Below, piece after piece: positions 9,779 through 18,270 of a stretch of 64,000 nt of DNA. The position numbers and the translations under genes are program-made. The notes beneath the pieces were generated by a model. That model saw only the letters and a list, made by a program, of their open reading frames with translations, ran no database searches and was not told where the DNA came from. Source of the stretch: Amycolatopsis sp. 195334CR (GTDB taxonomy: Bacteria; Actinomycetota; Actinomycetes; Mycobacteriales; Pseudonocardiaceae); contig NZ_JAFJMJ010000003.1 of NCBI RefSeq assembly GCF_017309385.1, positions 930,001-994,000 on the forward strand, written 5' to 3'. Positions within the stretch are counted from its first letter, which is position 1, and every line of letters starts with the position of its first letter.

Positions 9779-10552
9779 TCACGGTGTGAGGCGGGTCGAG
9801 AAGCTGAGCCGGTCGCCTCGGTAAAGCGAGCGCACCCGTTCGAACGGCCGCCCGTCCGTCCCCCACGAGACCCGGTGCAGGAGCAACATCGGCAACGCCG
9901 GGTTCGTGCCGATCAGCAGGGCCTCCCGCGGGGTGGTCAGCACCGTCTCCAGCCGTTCGTCCGCACCGCCGAAGCTCAGCCCGAAGTGGTTCCGGAGGCA
10001 CGCGTACAGCGACTCCGCCGGATCGAAGACGTCCAGCAGGCCGGGGAACCGCTCGGCCACCAGGTAGGTCGACTCCAGGCCGACGCGTTCCCCGTCGGCG
10101 AGCAGGACGCGTTCGAGGTGCACCACCGGCTCGTCGCGCGGGACGCGGAGGTCCGCGCCCAGCGCCGCCCCGGCGGGCACGGTCTCCAGGGTGATCAGCG
10201 CCCGCCCCGGTTCGATGCCCTGCTGCCGCAGTCCTTCGGTGTAGCTGACCAGTGCCAGCGGCTGCACCAGCTTCGGCCCGGCGACGAAGGTGCCGCTGCC
10301 CTGCCGCCTGCTCAGCCTGCCCTCCAGCACCAGCTCGCCCACCGCCTGCCGGATCGTCGCCCGTGAGACGTCGAACCGCTCGACGAGTTCGCGTTCGGTG
10401 GGCAGCGCGGCGCCCTCCCCCAGCTCGGCGATCAGGCCGAGCAGCTCGACCTTGATCGCGTAGTACCGCGGGATCCGGCCGTGCTCGGGAACGCCGTCCC
10501 GCACCGGCCCGCCGCCACTGGCCGGCGGCGGCGTGTTCGAAGTCTCAGGCAC
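9779..10552 (-). CDS. GntR family (HutC subfamily) transcriptional regulator
   Basis: A 257-residue regulator. The winged helix lies at about residues 30-95 (LPTERELVERFDVSRATIRQ followed by the wing RRQGSGTFV). A C-terminal UTRA/chorismate-lyase-like ligand domain (about 105-257) includes LERVLLADGERVGLESTYL, typical of the HutC subfamily. The GTG at 10552 follows AGGGTGG; a TTG two codons upstream is also possible. It is upstream of, and co-directional with, the flavoprotein gene, which it probably regulates. The effector is unknown. Confidence 0.85.
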   Translation of the reverse strand: MPETSNTPPPASGGGPVRDGVPEHGRIPRYYAIKVELLGLIAELGEGAALPTERELVERFDVSRATIRQAVGELVLEGRLSRRQGSGTFVAGPKLVQPLALVSYTEGLRQQGIEPGRALITLETVPAGAALGADLRVPRDEPVVHLERVLLADGERVGLESTYLVAERFPGLLDVFDPAESLYACLRNHFGLSFGGADERLETVLTTPREALLIGTNPALPMLLLHRVSWGTDGRPFERVRSLYRGDRLSFSTRLTP

Positions 10553-10566
10553 GAGCAACCACCCTA

Positions 10567-10726
10567 GGCGCTGTCCGGCGAGTCAAGCTCGCGGTCTTCG
10601 CGCCCAGCCGGCCCCTGGCGGCACGGGCGGATCGGCCGAGTACGGCCAGTACGAGGCCGACCCGCCCGCACCGCCAGGAACCACCTGGATCACGAAGCCC
10701 ATCGAGCAGACTCACCGGACAGCGCC
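10567..10726. repeat. Long imperfect inverted repeat (hairpin element, copy 2)
   Basis: The outer arms GGCGCTGTCCGGCGAGTC (10567-10584) and GACTCACCGGACAGCGCC (10709-10726) match at 17 of 18 positions. The inner arms at 10614-10643 and 10649-10678 pair over about 25 of 30. The tip is CCGAGTAC-GGCCA-GTACGAGG, the same 8-base stems as copy 1 at 1981-2144. Both copies also share CCTGGATC and CACGAAG in the right arm. Like copy 1 it lies between divergently transcribed genes. Confidence 0.85.
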
Positions 10727-10744
10727 TGCACTCGACCTCGTAGG

Positions 10745-11968
10745 GTGACCGCCGTGAGCGAAAGCCTCAAGCGACGGCTCGGCACCGGCGACGCGGTGTT
10801 CATCGGGCTCGGGTCCATGATCGGTGCGGGAGTCTTCGTCGCCTTCGCGCCGGCGGCGAGGGCCGCGGGGTCGGGGCTGCTGCTCGGTCTCGCCATCGCC
10901 GCCGTGGTCGCCTACTGCAACGCGACCTCCTCCGCCCGCCTCGCCGCGCTCTACCCGTCGTCCGGCGGCACCTACGTCTACGGGCGCGAGCGGCTCGGCG
11001 AGTTCTGGGGTTACCTGGCCGGCTGGGGCTTCATCATCGGCAAGACGGCCAGTTGCGCGGCGATGACGATCGCCGTGGTCAGCTACGCCGCACCCGGCCT
11101 CGGCCAGCCGTGGCGCGGGGCGTTCGCGGCCGCGGTGGTGCTGGCGGTGACCGCGTTGAACTACCGCGGTGTGCAACGGTCCACCTTGGCCATGCGGGTG
11201 ATCGTGTCGATCACGCTGACCGTGCTCGCCGCCGCCGTGGTCACCATCTTCGCCGCCGGCGACCCGCAACCGGCGAACCTCCGGCTGAGCACCGGCGGCG
11301 TGCTCGAAGCGGCCGGGCTGCTGTTCTTCGCCTTCGCCGGGTACGCGCGGATCGCCACGCTCGGCGAGGAGGTCCGCGACCCGGCGCGCACGCTGCCCAG
11401 GGCCGTGCCGCTGGCGCTGGGCATCACGCTGGTCGTCTACGCCGTGCTGGCCGTCGCGCTGCTCCTGCAGCTCGGGCCGGCCGCGCTCGCCGCCTCGACC
11501 GACCCGGTGGCGCAGGCCGTCCCGGCGTGGCTGTCCCCGGTCGTCCGGGTCAGCGCCGCACTGGCCGCGCTCGGCGCGCTGCTCGCGCTGGTGCTCGGCG
11601 TCTCGCGGACCACGCTGGCGATGGCCCGCGACGGCCACCTGCCGCGCGGGCTCGCCGCCGTGCACCCCCGTTTCGGCGTGCCACACCGCGCCGAGGTCAC
11701 CGTCGGCGTGGTCGTCGCCGCGCTCGCGGCGGTGGCCGATCTGCGCACGGCGATCGGGTTCTCGTCGTTCGCCGTGCTCGTCTACTACGCCATCGCGAAC
11801 GCGAGCGCGTTCACCCTCGGCCGCGTGGTCGGCGGCGTCGGCCTGGCGGGCTGCGTGGTGCTCGCGTTCAGCCTGCCGCTCGCGTCCGTGCTCGCCGGGG
11901 CCGGGGTGCTGGCCCTCGGCGCGCTCGCCTACCTCGTTTTGTCCAAACGCGACAGTGCGGCGGCGTAG
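10745..11968 (+). CDS. APC family amino acid/polyamine permease
   Basis: A 407-residue inner-membrane transporter with about 11-12 predicted helices. The first helix has the APC signature GLGSMIGAGVFVAFAPAA, which supplies substrate-binding backbone in this superfamily. EEVRDPARTLPRAV between helices 6 and 7 is also typical. The substrate cannot be read. GTG at 10745 or 10754 are alternative starts. The 3' end overlaps the convergent nitronate monooxygenase gene by 40 bases. Confidence 0.9.
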   Translation: MTAVSESLKRRLGTGDAVFIGLGSMIGAGVFVAFAPAARAAGSGLLLGLAIAAVVAYCNATSSARLAALYPSSGGTYVYGRERLGEFWGYLAGWGFIIGKTASCAAMTIAVVSYAAPGLGQPWRGAFAAAVVLAVTALNYRGVQRSTLAMRVIVSITLTVLAAAVVTIFAAGDPQPANLRLSTGGVLEAAGLLFFAFAGYARIATLGEEVRDPARTLPRAVPLALGITLVVYAVLAVALLLQLGPAALAASTDPVAQAVPAWLSPVVRVSAALAALGALLALVLGVSRTTLAMARDGHLPRGLAAVHPRFGVPHRAEVTVGVVVAALAAVADLRTAIGFSSFAVLVYYAIANASAFTLGRVVGGVGLAGCVVLAFSLPLASVLAGAGVLALGALAYLVLSKRDSAAA

Positions 11969-13035
11969 TCCCGGACCAGCTCGTCGATGACCTCGGCCAC
12001 CGGCCGCACCCGGTTCATCCGGCCGACGATCTGCCCCACCGGCATGGACACCACGGTCGGGTCACCCGCGGCGTGGATCCGGTTGTGCGCGTGGGAAACC
12101 AGCAGGTTCTGCAACGGCATAGGCAGCGGTGCCGGCGCGTCCTCCGCCGCCCACGCCTCGGTCCAGCGCGTCTTCAGCAGGCGGGCGGGCTTGCCGGTGT
12201 AGATCCGGGTCCGCACCGTGTCCGAGGACTTCGCCTCGACCAGGGCCCGTTGCATGGCCTCGGATTCCGACATGGTCTGGAGGTATTCCTCGGTGGTGAG
12301 CCAGATCGAGCCGGTCCACACCCCGGAGGCACCCAGCGCCAGTGCCGCGGCGACCTGCCGCCCGGAGCCGATGCCCCCGGCCGCGAGCACCGGCACCCGG
12401 TCACCGACCGCGTCGGCGATCTCCGGCAGCAACACCATCGAGGCGATCTCCCCGGTGTGCCCGCCCGCTTCGTAACCCTGCGCCACCACGATGTCCACGC
12501 CGTTGTCGACGTGGCGCACCGCGTGCTCGGCCTTGCCCGCCAGCGCCGCCACCGGCACCCCGTGCTCGTGGACCTGCTCGATCACGTCCACCGGGGGTGA
12601 GCCGAGCGCGTTGGCGATCAGCTTGATCGGGTGCTTGAGCGCCACCTCGACGTGCGACCGGGCCACCGAGTGCAGCCAGCCGAGCACGCCCTCGCGCTCG
12701 TCCGCGCCGCCGGGCAGCTCGGGCACCCCGAGCTGCGCCAGCGTGCGGTCGACGAACTCGCGGTGCTCCGGCGGGATGAGCTTGCCGAGGTCGACCGAGC
12801 TGCCCTCGTCCGGGATCTTGGCGGGCATCACGATGTCCACCCCGTACGGGCGGCCACCGGTGTTGGCGTCCATCCAGTCGAGCACCCGGTCCAGCTCGCC
12901 GGCGTCGTTGAACCGGACGCAGCCCAGCACCCCGAGCCCGCCCGCGTTGGTCACCGCGGCGGCCACGTGCTCCGACGGGGTGAACGCCACGATCGGGTGC
13001 TCGATGCCGAAGGTGTCGCAGAGTTCCGTGTGCAT
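11929..13035 (-). CDS. Nitronate monooxygenase / 2-nitropropane dioxygenase family flavoprotein
   Basis: A 368-residue FMN TIM-barrel protein. The family core is visible: AQGYEAGGHTGE, then VLAAGGIGSGRQVAAALALGA and WTGSIWLTTEE. True nitronate oxidation is uncertain: the family includes the steroid-pathway flavoprotein IpdC, of which a separate copy lies at 29531-30577. Its start immediately follows the fadD19 stop with no spacer, so it is probably the second gene of a KstR-controlled fadD19 operon and may act on a CoA thioester of the sterol side chain (inference). Confidence 0.8.
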   Translation of the reverse strand: MHTELCDTFGIEHPIVAFTPSEHVAAAVTNAGGLGVLGCVRFNDAGELDRVLDWMDANTGGRPYGVDIVMPAKIPDEGSSVDLGKLIPPEHREFVDRTLAQLGVPELPGGADEREGVLGWLHSVARSHVEVALKHPIKLIANALGSPPVDVIEQVHEHGVPVAALAGKAEHAVRHVDNGVDIVVAQGYEAGGHTGEIASMVLLPEIADAVGDRVPVLAAGGIGSGRQVAAALALGASGVWTGSIWLTTEEYLQTMSESEAMQRALVEAKSSDTVRTRIYTGKPARLLKTRWTEAWAAEDAPAPLPMPLQNLLVSHAHNRIHAAGDPTVVSMPVGQIVGRMNRVRPVAEVIDELVRDYAAALSRLDKTR

Positions 13036-14664
13036 TCAGCCCGCCTGTCCCGCTACCAGCCCGGTAGCCGGTTCGTGTTCCGCCGCGTACTTCTGGGCCC
13101 ACTGGTAGTCGGGCTTGCCGGTCGGCGTGCGCCCGACCTCGTCGGCCAGCCAGACCGTGCGCGGCACCTTGTAGCCCGCCACCTCCCGCCGGACGTGGGT
13201 CTCCAGCGCGACCAGGTCCAGCGCCCGGCCGGGCCGCACCTGCACCACCGCCGCCACCCGCTGGCCCAGCCGGTCGTCCGGCACGCCGATGACCAGTGCG
13301 TCGAAGACGTCGGGGTGCGATTTCAGCGCGCCCTCGACCTCCTCCGGGTACACCTTCTCGCCACCGGTGTTCACGCACTGCGAACCGCGGCCGAGCAGGG
13401 TCACCGTGCCGTCGCCCTCGTAGCGCGCGTAGTCGCCGGGGATGACGTACCGGGTGCCGTCGATCTCGGTGAAGATCGTCCGGCTCTTCTCCGGGTCGTT
13501 GTAGTAGCCGATCGGCACGTGGGCGCGCCGCGCGATCCGGCCGACCGCGCCCGGTTGCGGGTCGATCACCTGGTTGTCGTCGTCGAGCAGCACCGCCTGG
13601 CTGCCGAAGTTCACCCGCGGGCCGGCGCTGTGGTCGCTGCCCTTGGCCACCATGCCGATCCCGGTGAACCCGCTCTCCGAGGAGCCGATCGCGTCGGTGA
13701 CCACCAGGTTCGGGAAGGTGTCCAGGAACTCCTGCTTGACGCTCTGCGAGAACAGCGCCGCGTGGCTGGACAGGGCCACCAGCGAGGTGGCGTCGTAGTC
13801 GCCTTCGCGGTAGGCCTCGATCAGCGGGCGGGCCATCGCGTCCCCGACGATGGTGAGCACCTGGACGCGGTTGCGCTGCACCTCCTTCCAGACCTCGTGC
13901 GCGTCGAACTGCGGCACGAACACGACCGGGCTGCCGGTGAACAGCGCGCCGAAGGCGGCCCACTGCGCGGCGCCGTGGATCAGCGGCGCCGCCGGGAAGC
14001 GCACCAGGCCGCTCGCCTTGCCCTCTTCGGCGAGCTGCCACTCGTCCTTGACGTACTCGCCGGTGACGAAGTTGATGCCGCCGCCGAGCGCGCGCCAGAT
14101 GTCCTCGTGGCGCCACAGCACGCCCTTGGGGTAGCCGGTGGTGCCGCCGGTGTAGAGGATGTAGAGGTCGTCGGCACTGCGCTCGGGGAAGTCGCGTTCC
14201 GGGGAGCTGTCCGCCAGCGCCGTCTCGTAGGAAACGCCGCCGTAGGAAGAGAAGTCGGTGTCCGTCCCGTCCTCGACCACGACAACGTGTTGCAGTTTGG
14301 GACATTCCGGCAGAACCGCCGCCACCTTGTCGGCATACCGCCGTTCGTGTACGAGCGCCACCAGGTCGGCGTTGTCGAACAGGTACTTCAGTTCACTGTG
14401 GACGTAGCGGTAGTTGACGTTGACCGCGATCGCGCGCAGTTTGTAGGCGGCGATCATCGCTTCGAGTGTCTCGATGGAGTTTCGTGAATAGACGCCGATA
14501 TGGGAATTTCTTGCCACACCGCGCCCGGCGAGGTGGTGCGCCAACCGGTTGGCGCGCGCCTCTAGTTCGGCGAAGGTGACCTGTCGATCGCCGCAGATGA
14601 CCGCGGTGCGGTCCGGCACGGCGTCGACGGCGTGCTCGAGCAGATCTGCGATGTTGAGTGCCAC
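13036..14664 (-). CDS. fadD19: Steroid side-chain acyl-CoA synthetase FadD19
   Basis: A 542-residue ANL-superfamily ligase that adenylates a steroid side-chain carboxylate and transfers it to CoA. The P-loop YTGGTTGYPKG lies at 171-181, the adenylate region has SSESG, and the C-terminal lysine motif is TPTGKPDYQWAQKY. Length and divergence from an EchA19-type hydratase match M. tuberculosis Rv3515c/Rv3516; FadD19 is needed for C-24-branched sterols in rhodococci. The GTG at 14664 is 10 bases from a KstR box and has TAGTTT at -12 to -7 with no ribosome site, so a leaderless mRNA is likely. Confidence 0.85.
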   Translation of the reverse strand: MALNIADLLEHAVDAVPDRTAVICGDRQVTFAELEARANRLAHHLAGRGVARNSHIGVYSRNSIETLEAMIAAYKLRAIAVNVNYRYVHSELKYLFDNADLVALVHERRYADKVAAVLPECPKLQHVVVVEDGTDTDFSSYGGVSYETALADSSPERDFPERSADDLYILYTGGTTGYPKGVLWRHEDIWRALGGGINFVTGEYVKDEWQLAEEGKASGLVRFPAAPLIHGAAQWAAFGALFTGSPVVFVPQFDAHEVWKEVQRNRVQVLTIVGDAMARPLIEAYREGDYDATSLVALSSHAALFSQSVKQEFLDTFPNLVVTDAIGSSESGFTGIGMVAKGSDHSAGPRVNFGSQAVLLDDDNQVIDPQPGAVGRIARRAHVPIGYYNDPEKSRTIFTEIDGTRYVIPGDYARYEGDGTVTLLGRGSQCVNTGGEKVYPEEVEGALKSHPDVFDALVIGVPDDRLGQRVAAVVQVRPGRALDLVALETHVRREVAGYKVPRTVWLADEVGRTPTGKPDYQWAQKYAAEHEPATGLVAGQAG

Positions 14665-14674
14665 CAGGCCAAAC

Positions 14675-14688
14675 TAGAACATGTTATC
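14675..14688. promoter_or_regulatory. KstR-type operator (fadD19/echA19)
   Basis: TAGAAC-AT-GTTATC fits the KstR inverted repeat TAGAAC-NN-GTTCTA with two changes in the right half. It lies between divergent fadD19 and echA19. Its left end supplies the TA of the fadD19 -10 hexamer. Confidence 0.8.
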
Positions 14689-14728
14689 GTTTTGGGCAAT
14701 GGCCACGCCGCCGACTGGAGGACGCCGC

Positions 14729-15520
14729 ATGACCGAGACCCCCCACGCACTGGTCGAGCAGCACGACCACACGCTGGTCGTCACGATGAACCGCCCCGCC
14801 GCGCGCAACGCGATCACCGGCGAAATGATGGCGATCATGACCGAGGCCTGGGACCGGGTCGACGCCGACGAGAGCATCCGCTGCTGCGTGCTGACCGGGG
14901 CCGGCGGCGCGTTCTGCGCCGGGGCGGACCTCAAGTCGATGGCGCGCAACTCGCCGGGTGACGCCTACCAGCGCGGGACCTGGGACCCGAGCTCCATCCC
15001 CGGCCTGCTCAAGGGGCGGCGGCTGACCAAGCCCCTGATCGCCGCGGTGGAGGGGCCCGCGATCGCCGGCGGGACCGAGATCCTGCAGGCCACCGACATC
15101 CGGATCGCCGGGGAGAGCGCGAAGTTCGGCGTGTCCGAGGCGCGGTGGGGCCTGTTCCCGATGGGCGGTTCGGCCGTTCGGTTGCCGCGGCAGATCCCGT
15201 ACACCGTGGCGGCGGAGCTGTTGCTGACCGGACGGCACGTGCGCGCGGCGGAGGCCAAGGAGCTCGGCTTGATCGGCCGCGTGGTGCCGGACGGGACCGC
15301 GCTGGAAGCCGCACTGGAAACCGCCGCGGCGATCGCGGCGAACGGGCCGTTGGCCGTGCAGGCCATCCTGCGCACGATCCGCGAGACCGAAGGCATGCCG
15401 GAAGAAGAGGCGTTCAAGATCGAGGCGCAGCTGGGTGCCGCGGTCTTCACCAGCGAGGACGCGAAGGAAGGCCCCCGAGCCTTCGCGGAGAAGCGCCGCC
15501 CGAACTTCCGAGGCCGCTGA
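14729..15520 (+). CDS. echA19: Enoyl-CoA hydratase EchA19
   Basis: A 263-residue crotonase-fold enzyme, the same length as I recall for M. tuberculosis EchA19 (Rv3516), expected to hydrate the steroid enoyl-CoA formed after FadD19. The oxyanion-hole motifs are [10 protein letters not shown] and the [10 protein letters not shown] segment; the second catalytic region reads [15 protein letters not shown]. The ATG at 14729 follows GGAG with an 8-base gap. The KstR box in the divergent region serves both directions. Confidence 0.85.
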   Translation: MTETPHALVEQHDHTLVVTMNRPAARNAITGEMMAIMTEAWDRVDADESIRCCVLTGAGGAFCAGADLKSMARNSPGDAYQRGTWDPSSIPGLLKGRRLTKPLIAAVEGPAIAGGTEILQATDIRIAGESAKFGVSEARWGLFPMGGSAVRLPRQIPYTVAAELLLTGRHVRAAEAKELGLIGRVVPDGTALEAALETAAAIAANGPLAVQAILRTIRETEGMPEEEAFKIEAQLGAAVFTSEDAKEGPRAFAEKRRPNFRGR

Positions 15521-15713
15521 CTCGATCGGTTCAGTGTCGTGCCCTAATTCCATTGCTCACCGTGGTGTGCCCGTGCCAGGGTTTGGGCATGTGCATGGGC
15601 ATGGTCCTCGGTGACGTCCGGCTCCCACTTCGGCGCCGGAGCACCTGAACCCCGCTTGCTCCTCGCGTCGCAGTGATCCGCGTGTGGTCCACGTCCGATC
15701 ATGAGGAGCCGAA

Positions 15714-16676
15714 GTGCTTTCCGAACCTCCCGCGAGCGCGCTGCTCGCGGACGACACCCTGCGCGCCGACACCGCGCTGCGCCACTTCCGCCGCGGCCGC
15801 CCGGTGTTGTGGCAGGGCGACTTCCACGGCGCCCGCCAGCTGCTGACCGCGCTCGGCCGCCGCACCAACAGCGTGCCGTTGCTGAAAATGCTGCTCATCC
15901 CGCTCGACGCCGACTACACCGTGCCGCTGCGCCGCGCGCCCGACGTGCGCGCGGCGTGCACCGAGGCGTTCGGCCCGCCGACCAGTCCGAAAGCGCTCCC
16001 CCTGCGCGAACTGCTCGGCGTCATCGGCGCGCACGAATGGCGTGTCAAGGGCATCGAAGTCCCCGTCCTGGGCGCGAAGATCCACCCGCACTACGGGGTC
16101 TTCGCGCCGATCCGCCAGGAGTACCTGGAGCTGGCAGGCAGAGCACCCTTCCCGACCACAAACCCCACCGCGTTCGACATCGGCACCGGCACCGGCGTGC
16201 TCGCCGCGCTCCTCGCCCGCCGGGGTGCCACGAAGATCGTCGCCACCGACGTGAACCCGCGGGCCTGCGCGTGCGCCCGCGAGAACCTGGCCAGGCTCGG
16301 CCACGACGTCGAAGTGCAGCAGCGCGACCTCTTCCCACCGGGCCGCGCGGACCTGGTCGTGTGCAACCCGCCCTGGGTGCCCGGCCGCGCCCGTTCCGAC
16401 CTGGAGCTGGCGATCTTCGACACCGACATGCTCGACCGGTTCCTGGCGGACCTCGGAGACCACCTGACCCCGGCCGGCGAAGGCTGGCTCATCCTGTCCG
16501 ACCTCGCCGAGCACCTCGGCCTGCGCACCCGCGAAGACCTCGAACGCACCATCGCCAGAGCGGGCCTGCGCGTCACGCAGAGGCTGGACACGCGGCCCAG
16601 GCACAAACGGGCCAGGGCCGACGAGACCACCTCGCTCTGGCGGCTTCAGATGGCGCGTTCGCGACCGGCCCAGTAG
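15714..16676 (+). CDS. Class I SAM-dependent methyltransferase
   Basis: A 320-residue protein with an N-terminal domain of about 150 residues and then a methyltransferase core: FDIGTGTGVLAALLA (motif I), ATDVNPRA (motif II) and VVCNPPWVPG. NPPW points to nitrogen methylation of a protein or nucleic acid, but no target is evident. GTG at 15714 follows GAGGAG. It overlaps the convergent acyl-CoA synthetase gene by 31 bases and has no obvious link to steroid catabolism. The 193 bases upstream show only a short GGGCATG-rich stretch. Confidence 0.75.
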   Translation: MLSEPPASALLADDTLRADTALRHFRRGRPVLWQGDFHGARQLLTALGRRTNSVPLLKMLLIPLDADYTVPLRRAPDVRAACTEAFGPPTSPKALPLRELLGVIGAHEWRVKGIEVPVLGAKIHPHYGVFAPIRQEYLELAGRAPFPTTNPTAFDIGTGTGVLAALLARRGATKIVATDVNPRACACARENLARLGHDVEVQQRDLFPPGRADLVVCNPPWVPGRARSDLELAIFDTDMLDRFLADLGDHLTPAGEGWLILSDLAEHLGLRTREDLERTIARAGLRVTQRLDTRPRHKRARADETTSLWRLQMARSRPAQ

Positions 16677-18181
16677 GGATCGCGCAGCTTTCGCTTGTAC
16701 AGCTTGCCGTTCGGATCGCGGGGCAGCTCCGGCAGGTAGTCCACGCTCTTCGGCAGTTTGAACTTCGCCAGCCGGGAAGCGGCGAACTCCAGCAGCTCGG
16801 TGGTCAGCGCCGGATCGCCGGAAACACCCTCGGCGGGCTGCACGACGGCCTTGATCTCCTCGCCCCAGTCGTCGTGCGGCACGCCGAACACGGCCACGTC
16901 GGCCACCTTCGGGTGCATCACCAGCTCGCCCTCGATCTCGGCCGGGTAGATGTTCACCCCACCGGAGATGATCATGTCGTTGCGCCGGTCGTGCAGGTAC
17001 AGGTACCCGTCCTCATCCAGGTGCCCGACGTCGCCGAGGGTGAACAGGTCGCCGACCCGCGCGCGCTCGGTCTTCTCCTTGTCCTTGTGGTACTCGAACT
17101 TCGAGTCGCCCATGCGCATGTAGACGGTGCCGATCTCGCCGGCGGGCAGTTCCTCCCCGTCCTCGTCGAGCACCTTGATCGTCGAGCCCGGCCACGGCTT
17201 GCCGACCGAACCCGGTTTGCGCAGCCACTCCTCGCCGTTGATCGCGGTGCCGCCGCCCTCGGTGGCCGCGTAGTACTCGGTGACCACCGGACCCCACCAG
17301 TCCAGCATCTGCCGCTTGACCTCCGGCGGGCACGGCGCCGCGCCGTGGATCATGCACCGCAGCGAGGAGACGTCGTAGCGCTCGCGGTCCGGCAGCGCCA
17401 GCAGCCGCCGGAACTGGGTCGGCACCATGTGGCTGTGCGTCACCCGGTACCGCTCGATCAGGCGCAGCATCTCGGCCGGGTCCCACCGGTCCATCAGCAC
17501 CGCGGAATGGCCCAGCTGCAGGGAAATCGCCACGAAGTTGAGCACCGCGGTGTGGTACAGCGGCGAACCGCACAGGTGCACGTGCCCGTCCCCCGGCTTC
17601 AGCCCGAAGATGCCGAAGAACCAGGTGGACGCGGCGGGCACCTGGTCGGGGTCGGCGCCGGTCAGCGGACGGCGCACGCCCTTGGGCCGTCCGGTGGTGC
17701 CGGAGGTGTAGAGCATCGGCGAGCCGGAGGTGCGTTCCCCTGGCCGCTCGGTCGAGCCTGCCAGCTCCTCCATCGGGCGGAAGCCGTCGACCGCACCGAC
17801 GGCGAACCGCGCTTCGGCGGGAATGCCCGCTTCGTCGGCCGCCGCGATGGCCACGTCGGCGAACCGCTCGTGCGCGAGGAACGCCTTGGCCCCGCTGTCG
17901 TTGAGGATGTAGGCGATCTCGGGACCGACCAGGTGCCAGTTCACCACCACGATGTACAGGCCGGTCTGGATCGCGGCGAAGTAGGCGGCCACCAGCTCGG
18001 CGCCGTTGGGCTGCAGCACGACGACCACGTCGCCGGTGCGGAGCCCCCGGTCCCGCAGGCCGTTGGCGTAGGCGTTCGCCTTGGCGGCCAGCTCGCCGTA
18101 GGTGACTTCGGTGCCGTCCGGCTCGATCACCGCCGTGCGGTCACCCTCGGCGGCGGCGATCGTCCACAGACCCAGGCTCAT
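16646..18181 (-). CDS. Acyl-CoA synthetase of the steroid FadD type
   Basis: A 511-residue ANL ligase. The P-loop is LYTSGTTGRPKGV, the adenylate motif EYYAATEGGG, and the C-terminal lysine motif DPNGKLYKRKLRDPYW. The KstR box 10 bases upstream places it in the KstR regulon. It could correspond to FadD17, the C5 side-chain ligase, or to a FadD4-like enzyme; I cannot decide from sequence. The ATG at 18181 has TAGATT at -12 to -7, suggesting a leaderless transcript. Divergent from the DUF35-ltp4-ltp3 operon. Confidence 0.8.
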   Translation of the reverse strand: MSLGLWTIAAAEGDRTAVIEPDGTEVTYGELAAKANAYANGLRDRGLRTGDVVVVLQPNGAELVAAYFAAIQTGLYIVVVNWHLVGPEIAYILNDSGAKAFLAHERFADVAIAAADEAGIPAEARFAVGAVDGFRPMEELAGSTERPGERTSGSPMLYTSGTTGRPKGVRRPLTGADPDQVPAASTWFFGIFGLKPGDGHVHLCGSPLYHTAVLNFVAISLQLGHSAVLMDRWDPAEMLRLIERYRVTHSHMVPTQFRRLLALPDRERYDVSSLRCMIHGAAPCPPEVKRQMLDWWGPVVTEYYAATEGGGTAINGEEWLRKPGSVGKPWPGSTIKVLDEDGEELPAGEIGTVYMRMGDSKFEYHKDKEKTERARVGDLFTLGDVGHLDEDGYLYLHDRRNDMIISGGVNIYPAEIEGELVMHPKVADVAVFGVPHDDWGEEIKAVVQPAEGVSGDPALTTELLEFAASRLAKFKLPKSVDYLPELPRDPNGKLYKRKLRDPYWAGRERAI

Positions 18182-18191
18182 CCCCCAAATC

Positions 18192-18205
18192 TAGAACGTG
18201 TTCCA
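18192..18205. promoter_or_regulatory. KstR-type operator (acyl-CoA synthetase)
   Basis: TAGAAC-GT-GTTCCA matches the KstR consensus at 13 of 14 positions or so. It lies 10 bases before the acyl-CoA synthetase start, and its left end overlaps the proposed -10 hexamer. Confidence 0.85.
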
Positions 18206-18247
18206 CTTCTGGGCAAGTGGCAGCCGCCGTCCCATTGCCGAGATTTC

Positions 18248-18261
18248 GAGAACGTGTTTCA
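18248..18261. promoter_or_regulatory. KstR-type operator (DUF35-ltp4-ltp3 operon)
   Basis: GAGAAC-GT-GTTTCA, a second KstR-like box in the same divergent region, 9 bases before the GTG at 18271. The two boxes are 42 bases apart, one per promoter. Confidence 0.8.
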
Positions 18262-18270
18262 CTTCTGCTC

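Noticed and set aside
11929..13035. Flavoprotein next to fadD19 considered as IpdC
   Set aside because: A better IpdC candidate is translationally coupled to ipdB at 29531-30577; this one is a paralogue in a different operon.
15521..15713. GGGCATG-rich stretch upstream of a methyltransferase gene considered as an operator array
   Set aside because: Only two or three short imperfect repeats with irregular spacing and no dyad symmetry.
16646..18181. Naming this acyl-CoA synthetase fadD17
   Set aside because: The KstR box supports a steroid role, but I could not distinguish FadD17 from FadD4-like relatives by sequence alone.
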